From: Sipunculus nudus
Taxonomy: Eukaryota; Annelida; Sipuncula; Golfingiida; Sipunculidae
NCBI GenBank assembly: GCA_026874595.1
Contig: CM049318.1
Span: 42,326,456-42,390,455, forward strand
Direction of reading: 5' to 3'
Length of the DNA stretch: 64,000 nucleotides
Numbering within the stretch: position 1 is the first letter of the stretch; each line of letters opens with the position of its first letter. Both the position numbers and the translations under genes were made by a program. Below, one piece after another: positions 1-12,586 of this stretch. Below the pieces are notes generated by a model, which had not been told where the DNA came from, searched no databases, and worked only from the letters and a program-made list of their open reading frames with translations.

Positions 1-370
1 ATTCAGGTTGATTACAAGGCCGCTGAAAGTGTTCAGCTCCATCACGTTTTAGCATTGCATTGACCATCCAAGGAAATTATGACTTAAAAACTAATAAAAC
101 ATGAAGTCTTTTGCATTAAATTAGGAGAAAGTTTTGGAACATATTACTGTGTACACCTTTTAAGTGGTCGAGCAGGCCCTTTTTACTTAGGATTCACTGT
201 AAATCCAAAAATTGGTATCAGTTTACTATAATATTTGCGTTATTGTTTTAAATATTTGTGAAATTAATGGTAATATTTTATTAGTTTAGATGACACTAGC
301 CTTTAATGCCAGTTGCATATATAGCACAGCTCTATAAGGTAACAAGACTATCATTTTTGTTGAAAATTGA

Positions 371-1145
371 TCAACTCCGTTACAGCTCTTAATTGTAACA
401 ATATTTTCCTGGATTTAGATAATGTTGGCATTTCTTTACTTTCTCAAGTATTTTATTGTCATTAAAGGAGAAATATGTTTTTATTGAATTCATATTGAAA
501 TGGTTAAATACCTAGTAGGTAGGCATTTAGCAAGTTCTTTCTCGCAACAATCCCGAGCTGAGTTGTTCAATTTAGCAGTAATTTACATTAATTGACTTTA
601 TGTGTTTAAAATAAACTTTATATGGTAAACTTTTGTTTACCGGTCAGGGTAACTTGTGTCGATATATTTTAGCATGATACAACTTGATAGTTATCTGTTT
701 ACTTTTTGTTCAAATGTGTTAAAAGTTTAGGTAAGAATATCTTAATAATTTAGTGCGTTATCAACTCCGTTACATTCCAGTCAGCGCAACATTTTAGCCA
801 AAAACTATATTCGACCGTTTTCCTCCAGACTTTTCAGAAGATAACGTTACAAACTATTGTCAAATGATGGACAATTTGTAGGAGATCAGTAATATTGAGC
901 GTATACCTGTCTCTTTTAGCAAGTTCTCTTCAATGCACTTTATGGGTCAAACATTTGTGTGCACTATCACCTTATTATTTAGCATTAATAAAAATGTCAG
1001 GAATAATTTTCATATCAAACTCTAGTGTTTATGATGATTGTGTACCATACTTTTGTAAAATCTACATACGTGACACATTCATTCTTCTTTTTTTACCGCA
1101 TTATTTTGTGATTTAAAAAAAAATAAACTGCTGTAACGGAGTTGA
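371..1145. repeat. Three copies of a 14-15-bp motif, outer two inverted
   Basis: TCAACTCCGTTACAG lies at 371-385, its first 14 bases recur directly at 761-774, and the full 15-mer is inverted at 1131-1145. A 15-bp perfect inverted match 775 bp apart in AT-rich DNA is unlikely by chance. It would fit the ends of a small non-autonomous DNA transposon with an internal copy. No target-site duplication is evident on either side and there is no transposase. The family is not recognised. Confidence 0.35.
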
Positions 1146-1671
1146 CTTGCTGACTAAAGACTGCTATTCTTCTATTGTGGTAAAAAAGCAAGTATGGATA
1201 AACGTGCGCTGCTGATGGGAGTTTTTGACCTTTCATATATCCCGCTTGAAAAGGAAAGAAGAAAAAATGAATTTTGCAACAACTTTTTTCCCTCTGTTTG
1301 GGAACTCGAAATTGACCCCTATTCTGAGAATTACACACGTTCGTAGATGCAACTTGTATCACGACTCGAGTAGGCTTACCTGACCAATTATCCGATTGCC
1401 TACTGAGTTGGGTTGTCACGGCTAGACCGTGTCCAGCACTTCTTTCTTTCTGTGTATCAAAATATTTCTCGTTTACCATAAGTCATCGAGCAGACATGCA
1501 AATTACCTAGTATACCAATCAGGCCTACTTAAAAATTCACACTAATGGTCTAAAGACACGGTAGCGGCTTTCAATTTAAACCTGTCATTAATTCCAAGCC
1601 ATTCAGATGTCTAAATTTGTAACAGAAACCATTGTTTTTACTAAAAGAAAACAGTTCTAGGCACATTTAAC

Positions 1672-1770
1672 AAAATATCGAAAACAATATAGATATTTGA
1701 AAACTGTAGCGCGATACGCAAAATGCGAATTACCGTATCGCGATATATCGATAATATCTCGCAGCCCTAC
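1672..1770 (-). repeat. Possible end of a hAT-like MITE (TATCG-rich)
   Basis: This short stretch is dense in TATCG/CGATA and contains the self-complementary TATCGCGATA followed by TATCGATA. It finishes GCAGCCCTAC on the plus strand, so on the minus strand it starts GTAGGGCTGC. Many animal hAT MITEs begin CAGGGCTG-like and continue with CGATATATCG runs. The opposite end was not found, so this is at most a fragment. Confidence 0.25.
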
Positions 1771-3294
1771 TCAACACAAGTATCTCTTTTGCAAATATTA
1801 CATGCATACTGAGGTTTAAATTACCTAACTGCATTAAAACTTTGAAATGTATGAATAAAACCAATTTGAAAATCAAGTAAATGAAATATCGAGTATTTTA
1901 AACCATCTAAGTCTATAGAACGACTCATTAGTATGATGAACAACGACACAAACATCAAACGTATTTATAATGTAATGGTATTTTAACGCCAATATTGAAA
2001 AAAAAAATCATCGGAACTCTGTGGAAGTGCAAGAGACATTTATAATCATGTTATATCGAAGAATCCATTTCGATTTACGCAGTATACCCTATTTTGCATT
2101 TTCGTGGGATAGAGAATAATTGTAAAGGGTCAATATTCATCAGCACGTTAGGCCCCATGTTAAAATTCCCAGATATACCTACCCTCGTCAAGCTCATACT
2201 GTGTTTAATGAAAAAGGGAAATAACCGTTAGAAACTCTAAAGGTTCAAATAGATCATGACTATAGCACCACGGTATTGATATCTGAAGAATCATGTTCAA
2301 TTTTTGGTAATAGGAAATAGGGTGTTTTATATTTTTTTTCTAGCTTACAGCGTTTGATCAATCTTCGTTTCAGTATGGGATAAAATAAAAACCACTTAAA
2401 TATATCAATTTTGTCTGATTTCGCCTCGCTCCCCTGATCTCGTAAACCACCAGCAATTAAGAGCATATCTTCTTTGAACAAGGGCCACTGTGGCGTATTA
2501 TTATTTCTGGCGGCATTTAACGGTGTCTATATTCCCTGGATATTTTCCACTTGAACTTGCACGCTGAGCTCAATCGATACGAGCGGCAATTGACACGATG
2601 CTTGAAATTCCATCGGCGTTCGTTTCACCGGGGAGGCTGCGCGGTTCAATTCTCGCCTAGATATGGAATGCATACATGCCCCTAATAGTCCTCAATACAA
2701 CCTCTGTGTTTTGCTTATAATGTTGACTTTCATCCAAGTTATCGGGCCTTTTCGATGAAACCATTGTTGCGTGAAATGGATTCTGTCGCTGTGTCTGGCT
2801 GAAATAAGGTGCGAGTTGATATCAAGGGCCGTTTCAATGAACATGAATAACCGTTGATAAAAAAAATATCGGGTAGATATGTTTTGCCTTCTCCTGGTCT
2901 ACAATCTGAATCATTTCATCACCCGTGATTTATTTCACATCTGAGCCATGCTTCTGAGCTCGGGTACAGATATTTATTCCACTACAGTTTCAATACATTT
3001 GGGCAGAATAGTTCCTTATTTTATTGCATGTAAACATGTAGTCTTGAAACCTTATGTATTTACACAAATTTGAGGCAATCACTTTGAGTAAGCACATTTT
3101 GCTTTTTCTGCCCTGAACCTCGCTGTCAGTCATGCAGGGAGATACCAGCCATAGTTGTGACATAAGGTATGAATACAATTTGAATACAAATACTGAAAAA
3201 TGGTGGTGCACAGATCATGAATCTGAAAAAAGCACGCAAATCTGCGGGGGTTACGAATTTTATTCAGGGTGCTCGTACATAGGGTGGCTTGGCA

Positions 3295-4958
3295 TAGTTG
3301 TCAGGGACGTCAGTAGCCAGGCGATCAGACCAGTATGAAACCTGATAGTCAGGTACGCCGAACAGTATGAAATAGAGTGGTCAGGCACACTGACCAGTAA
3401 ATAACATGGAACCAGGGACTACTGAGGACTGCCCGGGACGGAGACCAGTATGAAACCCAGTAATCAGGGACGCCGACCAGTATGTATCCCAATAGTCAGG
3501 GACGCCGACCAGTATGTAACCCAGTAGTCAGGGACAATCACCAGTATGTAACCCAGAAGTCAGGGACGATGACCAGTATGTAACCCAGTAGTCAGAGACG
3601 ATGACCAGTATGTAACCCAGTAGTCAGAGACGATGACCAGTATGTAACCCAGTAGTCAGGGACGCCGACCAGTATGTAACCCAATAGTCAGGGACGCCGA
3701 CCAGTATGTAACCCAGAAGTCAGGGACGATGACCAGTATGTAACCCAGTAGTCAGGGACGCCGACCAGTATGTAACCCAGAAGTCAGGGACGATTACCAG
3801 TATGTAACCCAGTAGTCAGGGACGAAAACCAGTATGTAACCCAGTAGTCAGGGACGATGACCAGTATGTAACCTAGAAGTCAGGGACGATGACCAGTATG
3901 TAACCCAGTAGTCAGGGACGATGACCAGTATGTAACCCAGTAATCAGATACGATGACCAGTATGTAACCCAGTAGTCAGGGACACGGACCAGCATAAAAC
4001 CTGGTAGTCAGGGACGGCGAACAATATGAAATAGAGTTTTCAGGGACGTCAACCAGTATGAAACCCAGTAGTCGGGGACGCCAACCAGTATGTAACCAAG
4101 TTGTCAGGGACACCGACCAGTGTGCAACCCAGTTGTCAGAGACGCCGACTAGCATGAAACCGATTAGTCAGGGACGGTGACCAGTATGAAACATGGTAGT
4201 CAGGGACGCCGACCAGTATGAAACCTGATAGTCAGGTACGCCGAACAGTATGAAACATGGTAGTCAGGGACGCCGACCAGTATGAAACATGGTAGTAATG
4301 GACGGCGACATTGATGAAACTTGGTAGCCAGGCAACTAGACAAGTATGAAACATGAGAGTCAGGGACGCCGAACAGTATGAAACATGGTAGTCAGGGACG
4401 ATGACCAGTATGAAACATGGTAGTCAGGGACGATGACCAGTATGAAACATGGTAGTCAGGGACGCCGACCAGTATGAAACATGGTAGTAATGGACGGCGA
4501 CATGTATGAAACTTGGTAGCCAGGCAACTAGACAAGTATGAAACATGAGAGTCAGGGACGCCGAACAGTATGAAGCCGCGTAGCCAGGCACAACGACCAG
4601 TATAAAACCGAATAGTCAAGGACGCCGACCAGTGTGACAAATGGTAGTCATGGACAGCGAAAAGTGCGAAACAGGGTAGTCAGGAACGCCGACTAGTATG
4701 AAACCGATTAGTCAGGGACGCCGACTAGTATGAAACCGATTAGTCAGGGACGCTGACCAGTATGAAACATGGTAGTCAGGGACGCCGACCAGTATGAAAC
4801 ATGGTAGTCAAGGACGCCGACCAGTATGAAACATGGTAGTCAAGGACGCTGACCAGTATGAAACATGGTAGTCAGGGACGATGACCAGAATGAAACATGG
4901 TAGTCAGGGACGCCGACCATTGTGAAACATGGTAGTGAGGAACGCCGACCAATATAAA
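3295..4958. repeat. 32-bp minisatellite, about 52 units
   Basis: The unit is built from AGTCAGGGACG, a variable CCG or ATG, then ACCAGTATG and a variable tail. Period measured between successive ACCAGTATG motifs (for example 3541 to 3573) is 32 bp. Two subfamilies are spatially separated: a GTAACCCAG tail at about 3480-3970 and a GAAACATGG tail at about 4180-4950. A block beginning GGTAGTAATGG at 4291 recurs at 4483, exactly 192 bp or six units later, so multi-unit blocks have duplicated. Flanking units are more degenerate. An 82-codon minus-strand ORF inside is a by-product of the repeat. Confidence 0.92.
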
Positions 4959-6914
4959 CCAAGTAGGTGTAACAATTAATGGCAACAGGTTTTGTAAAGT
5001 TACTTAGGGGTCAACAGAGAGATGTGTGTTAATTAGAAAATTAAATAATATTTTGGAGTTTAATATAATAGTTGAACTCACAGGCAAACTTGATTTTAAG
5101 CAAACATGACCTTTTACCTAGGGATAAGGCTAATACACCTAAAAAAATCGAGACATCAATTTTTCTAATTGCGAGTTCAATTAGAATAAATCTAAAACGG
5201 CTTTAATTGCGATGCAATTACGTTGCGATTAACATACGAATATTTTGCAGTGCCCCCTGCACTATAACCGCGATTTTGATATGGCTTAAGTGAAACTCGG
5301 AAAATCAGTTACTGCTGATCAAATTAGAAATATCATATCATTTCAAGTTGAAATGGGTCTTGATTAAGTATTATTAACCCTTCAACGCAGCTAAACGACA
5401 TTTGGTAAGCTCAAGGGCACAGTATGATGTAGCCTCTAGTGAACTGGCGTATCCCCCTGACTTGCAGCAAAGTAATAACGTAACTTGCAGGTGTGCCTGG
5501 CTACCATCAGATGAATTTAGTTTATTTATCCATGGGCGGTTAAAGTTGTTTTGCTTATACAGATCCGATGTAACAGCTAGATTTGCGTGTAAGTGTATAT
5601 ATCGTTTTTTGTTGTCTGTCCAGATAGCATCAGTTTAACGACCAAGGTCTGCTCTCTCGTGGAAGCCAGAACAACAAAAAATCTCCCACTCCGTCTATCT
5701 CTGTGTGCTCGGTTTTTGTTTCCTATTGTTAAGTGCTTCGCTAAGGGAGACAATCTAATCTTAATGCTTAACTAAACAGTCCGTACCTTACATCATGGTC
5801 GTTGAGACGCCAAGCTTGTTTTTAATGTTAACGGCTTATGCTCTCAGTTTTAACAAGTTAAAGGTGATTGTACAAGGTTCGGCCTCTTCAATTGCAGGAT
5901 CAAATTCCCCTGTTAGCATACCTTTGCTCTCTAATAATCCCTGATGATTTGATATAAAATGATCTATTTTTTCAAGAACAATGCTTTCAATATCTACATA
6001 GAAGCATTGGGTCTTTCTTGGTGAACCTAGACATCGACTCTGAGGGTTTGTATCGCATGCACTGAGGTAGTGTGTGGTAGCGTTGTCCGCTCCCGAAGTC
6101 TGAATAATGTTCAGCCATATGCGGCGAACTTAATATGACTTTCACAAAACTCCTGAACCTGTAATACAGCACTGTTCTGAAAACTAGAAATATGCATTCT
6201 GCATTTGGTAATTATAATGCATTATCACTACAATTAAAGCAGAACTGTGCATTTTAATCCTTCGACACCTTTTCCACGCAGTCGCATCGGTGGGCTTACA
6301 TGGAATCCAGTAGATGTTGTCTGATGCTCGTTAAACTAAATCCAAAGAGGTCCTGGCGTGTAAAGCATGGTAGATGTCAGGTGTATACTGACAGCTTGTA
6401 ATTTATGTTTTGGGAAGTGACGATACACCAACACACGTCCGCCTTCAGCCTTCTCTTACATCACATTCGCATGCAAGTGATGTTAGCGTTAGTTGATGCC
6501 GTATTATTTCCTTGGCCTTGATAAACAATTTTCAGCAAAATAGGCAGACGTTAGGACAAAATAAAGCTCTCATGAATCCCACTAAGCTTGCATGTAAAAT
6601 ACATTAGAGAAATTTGTGCTGTCTGCTTTCATTGGACGGAATATTAATCATTGAGGGGTCGGTGCTGGGCTTCTGTTGTCATCTCTATTTTCAGTTTCGC
6701 TTTATCAACCATGAAAAAGAGCATTTTACATTTTAAGATGTAAATTCTTATATGTGCACTCAAGGTTTGATTTTTGTGTGTTTATCCTCTTTCCAGATAT
6801 TGCCTCCTATAAAGAGCCAGAAGGAAAAGTCTGATTTCAAGAATTTGTGTGTTTAAAAAATATATTGCAATCTATTTGAAACAGTTATTTATCATGAGAT
6901 CACGCCACGTGACC
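4959..6914. other. AT-rich spacer, no gene recognised
   Basis: Unique-looking DNA between two tandem arrays. Short ORFs at 5402-5638, 5593-5775 and 5987-6172 lack recognisable domains. Nothing else could be supported. Confidence 0.5.
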
Positions 6915-9900
6915 AGTTATTACATATCTCTTGGTTGATTACATGACGGTCGGTTCGTCTTCTATCCACGTTGATGATTTATTACATATCTCTTGGTTGA
7001 TTACATGATTGGTCGGTTCGTCTTCTAGCCACGGTGACGATTTATTACATATCTCTTGGTTGACTACGTGATTGGTCGAATCGTCCTCTAGCCACGATGG
7101 CGATTCATTACATATCTCTTGGTTGATTACATGATTGGTCGGTTCGTCTTCTAAACATGGTGCCGAGTTATTACATATCTCTTGGTTGATTACATGATTG
7201 GACGGTTCGTCCTATAGCCACGGTGACGAGGTATGATCTTTCTCTTGGTTGATTACATGATTGGTCGGTTCGTCTTCTAGCCACGGTGACTTTTTTTACA
7301 TATCTCTGGGTTGACTAAATGATTGGTCGGTTCGTCCTTTAGCCACGGTAACGAGTTAAGATCTTTCTCTTGATTGATTACATGATAAGTCGGTTCGACT
7401 TCTAGCCACGGTGACGAGTTATGATCTTTCTCTTGGTTGATTACATGATTGGTCGGTTCGTCCTATAGCCACGGTGACGAGTTATGATCTTTCTCTTGGT
7501 TGATAACATGATTGTTCGGTTCGTCCTATAGCCACTGTGACGAGTTATGATCTTTCTCTTGGTTGATAACATGATTGTTCGGTTCGTCCTATAGCCACTG
7601 TGACGAGTTATGATCTTTCTCTTGGTTTATAACATGATTGTTCGGTTCGTCCTATAGCTACTGTGACTAGTTATGATCTTTCTCTTGGTTTATAACATGA
7701 TTGTTCGGTTCGTCCTATAGCCACGGTGACGAGTTATGATTTTTCTCTTGGTTAATTACATGATTGTTCGGTTCGTCCTATAGCCACTGTGACGAGTTAT
7801 GATCTTTCTCTTGGTTGATAACATGATTGTTCGGTTCGTCCTATAGCCACTGTGACGAGTTATGATCTTTCTCTTGGTTGATAACATGATTGTTCGGTTC
7901 GTCCTATAGCCATGGTGACGAGTTATGATCTTTCTCTTGGTTGATAACATGATTGTACGATTCGTCCTATAGCCACGGTGACGAGTTATGATCTTTCTCT
8001 TGGTTGATAACATGATTGTTCGGTTCGTCCTATAGCCACGGTGACGAGTTATGATCTTTCTCTTGGTTGATAACATGATTGTTCGGTTCGTCCTATAGCC
8101 ACTGTGACGAGTTATGATTTTTCTCTTGGTTGATAACATGATTGTTCGGTTCGTCCTATGGCCACTGTGACGAGTTATGATCTTTCTCTTGGTTGATTAC
8201 ATGATTGGTCGGTTCGTCCTATAGCCACTAAGACGAATTATGATCTTTCTCTTGGTTGATTACATGATTGGTCGGTTCGTCCTATAGCTTCTGTGACAAG
8301 TTATGATCTTTCTCTTGGTTGATAACATGATTGGTCGGTTCGTCCTATAGCCACGTTGACGAGTTATGATCTTTCCCTTTGTTGATTACATGATTGTTCG
8401 GTTCGTCCTATAGCCACGGTGACGAGTTATGATCTTTCCCTTTGTTTATTACATGATTGTTCGGTTCGTCCTATAGCCACGGTGACGAGTTATGATCTTT
8501 CTCTTGGTTGATAACATGATTGTTCGGTTCGTCCTATAGCCACGGTGACGAATTATGATTTTTCTCTTGGTTGATAACATGATTGTTCGGTTCGTCCTAT
8601 AGCCACGGTGACGAGTTATGATCTTTCTCTTGGTTGATAACATGATTGTTCGGTTCGTCCTATAGCCACGGTGACGAGTTATGATCTTTCCCTTTGTTTA
8701 TTACATGATTGTTCGGTTCGTCCTATAGCCACGGTGACTAGTTATGATCTTTCTCTTGGTTGATAACATGATTGGTCGGTTCGTCCTATAGCCACGGTGA
8801 CGAGTTATGATCTTTCCCTTTGTTGATTACATGATTGTTCGGTTCGTCCTATAGCCACGGTGACGAGTTATGATCTTTCCCTTGGTTGATAACATGATTG
8901 TTCGGTTCGTCCTATAGCCATGGTGACGAGTTATGATCTTTCTCTTGGTTGATAACATGATTGTACGATTCGTCCTATAGCCACGGTGACGAGTTATGAT
9001 CTTTCTCTTGGTTGATAACATGATTGTTCGGTTCGTCCTATAGCCACGGTGACGAATTATGATTTTTCTCTTAGTTGATAACATGATTGTTCGGTTCGTC
9101 CTATAGCCACGGTGACGAGTTATGATCTTTCTCTTGGTTGATAACATGATTGTTCGGTTCGTCCTATAGCCACGGTGACGAGTTATGATCTTTCCCTTTG
9201 TGTATTACATGATTGTTCGGTTCGTCCTATAGCCACGGTGACGAGTTATGATCTTTCTCTTGGTTGATAACATGATTGTTCGGTTCGTCCTATAGCCACT
9301 AAGACGAATTATGATCTTTCTCTTGGTTGATTACATGATTGGTCGGTTCGTCCTATAGCTTCTGTGACAAGTTATGATCTTTCTCTTGGTTGATAACATG
9401 ATTGGTCGGTTCGTCCTATAGCCACGGTGACGAGTTATGATCTTTCCCTTTGTTGATTACATGATTGTTCGGTTCGTCCTATAGCCACGGTGACGAGTTA
9501 TGATCTTTCCCTTTGTTTATTACATGATTGTTCGGTTCGTCCTATAGCCACGGTGACGAGTTATGATCTTTCTCTTGGTTGATAACATGATTGTTCGGTT
9601 CGTCCTATAGCCACGGTGACGAATTATGATTTTTCTCTTGGTTGATAACATGATTGTTCGGTTCGTCCTATAGCCACGGTGACGAGTTATGATCTTTCTC
9701 TTGGTTGATAACATGATTGTTCGGTTCGTCCTATAGCCACGGTGACGAGTTATGATCTTTCCCTTTGTTTATTACATGATTGTTCGGTTCGTCCTATAGC
9801 CACGGTGACTAGTTATGATCTTTCTCTTGGTTGATAACATGATTGGTCGGTTCGTCCTATAGCCACGGTGACGAGTTATGATCTTTCCCTTTGTTGATTA

Positions 9901-12586
9901 CATGATTGTTCGGTTCGTCCTATAGCCACGGTGACGAGTTATGATCTTTCCCTTGGTTGATAACATGATTGTTCGGTTCGTCCTATAGCAATGGTGACGA
10001 GTTATGATCTTTCTCTTGGTTGATAACATGATTGTACGATTCGTCCTATAGCCACGGTGACGAGTTATGATCTTTCTCTTGGTTGATAACATGATTGTTC
10101 GGTTCGTCCTATAGCCACGGTGACGAGTTATGATCTTTCTCTTGGTTGATAACATGATTGTTCGGTTCGTCCTATAGCCACTGTGACGAGTAATGATTTT
10201 TCTCTTGGTTGATAACATGATTGTTCGGTTCGTCCTATGGCCACTGTGACGAGTTATGATCTTTCTCTTGGTTGATTACATGATTGGTCGGTTCGTCCTA
10301 TAGCCACTAAGACGAATTATGATCTTTCTCTTGGTTGATTACATGATAGGTCGGTTCGTCCTATAGCTACTGTGACAAGTTATGATCTTTCTCTTGGTTG
10401 ATAACATGATTGGTCGGTTCGTCCTATAGCCACGGTGACGAGTTATGATCTTTCCCTTTGTTGATTACATGATTGTTCGGTTCGTCCTATAGCCACGGTG
10501 ACGAGTTATGATCTTTCCCTTTGTTTATTACATGATTGTTCGGTTCGTCCTATAGCCACGGTGACGAGTTATGATCTTTCTCTTGGTTGATAACATGATT
10601 GTTCGGTTCGTCCTATAGCCACGGTGACGAGTTATGATTTTTCTCTTGGTTGATAACATGATTGTTCGGTTCGTCCTATAGCCACGGTGACGAGTTATGA
10701 TCTTTCTCTTGGTTGATAACATGATTGTTCGGTTCGTCCTATAGCCACGGTGACGAGTTATGATCTTTCCCTTTGTTTATTACATGATTGTTCGGTTCGT
10801 CCTATAGCCACGGTGACGAGTTATGATCTTTCTCTTGGTTGATAACATGATTGGTCGGTTCGTCCTATAGCCACGGTGACGAGTTATGATCTTTCCCTTT
10901 GTTGATTACATGATTGTTCGGTTCGTCCTATAGCCACGGTGACGAGTTATGATCTTTCCCTTTGTTTATTACATGATTGTTCGTTTCGTCCTATAGCCAC
11001 GGTGACGAGTTATGATCTTTCTCTTGGTTGATAACATGATTGTTCGGTTCGTCCTATAGCCACGGTGACGAGTTATGATCTTTCTCTTGGTTGATAACAT
11101 GATTGTTCGGTTCGTCCTATAGCCACGGTGACGAGTTATGATCTTTCTCTTGGTTGATAACATGGTTGTTCGGTTCGTCCTATAGCCACTGTGACGAGTT
11201 ATGATTTTTCTCTTGGTTGATTACATGATTGGTCGGTTCGTCCTATAGCCACGTTGACGAGTTATGATCTTTCTCTTGGTTGATTACATGATTGCTCGGT
11301 TCACCCTATAGCCACTAAGACGAATTATGATCTTTCTCTTGGTTGTTTGCATGATTGGTCGGTTCGACTTCTAGCCACTGTGACGAGTTATGATCTTTCT
11401 CTTGGTTGATAACATGATTGGTCGGTTCGTCTTATAGCCACTGTGACGAGTTATAATTTTTCTCTTGGTTGATTACATGATTGTTCGGTTCGTCCTATAG
11501 CCACTGTGACGAGTAATGATCTTTCTCTTGGTTGATTACATGATTGGTCGGTTCGTCTTATAGCCACTGTGACGAGTTATGATCTTTCTCTTGGTTAATT
11601 ACATGATTGTTCGGTTTGTCCTATAGCCACTGTGACGAGTAATGATCTTTCTCTTGGTTGATTACATGATTGTTCGGTTCGACTTCTAGCCACGGTGACA
11701 AGTTATGATCTTTCTCTTGGTTGATTACATGATTGGTCGGTTCGTCCTATAGCCACGGTGACGAGTTATGATTTTTCTCTTGGTTAATTACATGATTGGT
11801 CGGTTCGTCCTATAGCCACTGTGACGAATTATGATCTTTCTCTTGGTTGATTACATGATTGGTCGGTTCGTCCTATAACCACTGTGACGAGTTATGATCT
11901 TTCTCTTGGTTGATTACATGATTGGTCGGTTCGTCCTATAGCCACGGTGACGAGTTATGATTTTTCTCTTGGTTGATTACATGATTGGTCGGTTCGTCCT
12001 ATAGCCACGGTGACGAGTTATGATCTTTCTCTTGGTTAATAACATGATTGGTCGGTTCGTCCTATAGCCACGGTGACGAGTTATGATTTTTCTCTTGGTT
12101 GATTACATGATTGGTCGGTTCGTCCTATAGCCACGGTGACGAGTTATGATCTTTCTCTTGGTTGATTACATGATTAGTCGGTTCGTCCTATAGCCATTTG
12201 ACGAGTTATGATCTTTCTCTTGGCTGATAACATGATTGGTCGGTTCGTCTTCTAGACACGGCGACAAGTTATGATTTTTCTCTTGGTTGATTACATGATT
12301 GGTCCGTTCGTCCTATAGCCAAGGTGACGAGTTATGATCTTTCTCTTAGTTGCAGGGGCGGATCCAGGAGTTAGGAAAAGGGGGGGGGGTCCAACCCAGG
12401 AGACCAATGAAAATCCTAAAAAAAGGTCATCAGGTCTGGAAAAGGGGGTCCAGGCCGCAAAATTACGTCTAAAACCTCGTAAAAAAGGTTGTTTCGGGTG
12501 AAAAAGGGGGGTCCGGACCCCCTGGAACCCCCCCCCCCCCCCGGATCCGCTTCTGGGTTGATACGATGATTGGTCGGTTCATCGTC
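6915..12586. repeat. 63-bp satellite with 16/17-unit higher-order repeats
   Basis: About 86 units of 63 bp, with core TTATGATCTTTCTCTTGG, then TTGATAACATGATTGTTCGG, then TTCGTCCTATAGCCACGG. The left edge (6915-7300) uses an older variant with TTACATATCTCTTGG. Edge units mostly carry TTGATTACATGATTGG, while the centre carries TTGATAACATGATTGT. The marker ATAGCCACTAAGACGAATTA occurs, with small changes, at 8221, 9292, 10300 and 11308, giving higher-order periods of 1071, 1008 and 1008 bp (17, 16 and 16 units). Because 63 is divisible by three, the minus strand reads as 21-residue peptide repeats (KRKIITRHRGYRTNRT) in blocks of 64-127 codons. These stop wherever the GATTACATGAT variant places TAA after ATG. 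Coding is not supported. The array is broken at 12353-12555 by an inserted MITE and resumes for about 30 bp. Confidence 0.93.
12353..12555. mobile_element. hAT-like MITE inserted in the 63-bp satellite
   Basis: This 203-bp insert starts CAGGGGCGGATCCAGGAG and ends GGATCCGCTTCTG, whose complement is CAGAAGCGGATCC, so the termini form an imperfect 13-bp inverted repeat. Such CAG-GGCGGATCC ends are common among small hAT-type non-autonomous elements of animals. Inside are a run of 10 G (12380-12389), a run of 15 C (12528-12542) and no coding capacity. The flanks are satellite: CTCTTAGTTG on the left and GGTTGATACGATGATTGG on the right. They repeat about 5 bp (AGTTG/GGTTG) and so show only a weak target-site duplication. 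hAT elements normally make 8 bp. Confidence 0.72.

Larger units (their letters stand above)
1..3294. other. AT-rich DNA, no gene recognised
   Basis: No ORF here has a recognisable domain. The longest open stretch, 128 codons on the minus strand at 1093-1479, has no motif and low-complexity flanks, and is best taken as chance. Two possible transposon traces in this stretch are listed separately (371-1145 and 1672-1770). Confidence 0.6.

Noticed and set aside
1093-1479. 128-codon minus-strand ORF as a gene
   Set aside because: No domain, poly-phenylalanine from an A/T run, and it spans the end of the possible MITE.
7756-11163. Minus-strand ORFs of 64-127 codons as repeat-protein genes
   Set aside because: They are periodic read-through of the 63-bp satellite, stop at a common variant, lack promoters and homologues, and occur only where the array variant allows.
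6915-12586. CRISPR-like array
   Set aside because: Units are contiguous 63-bp repeats with no unique spacers, and the context is clearly eukaryotic.
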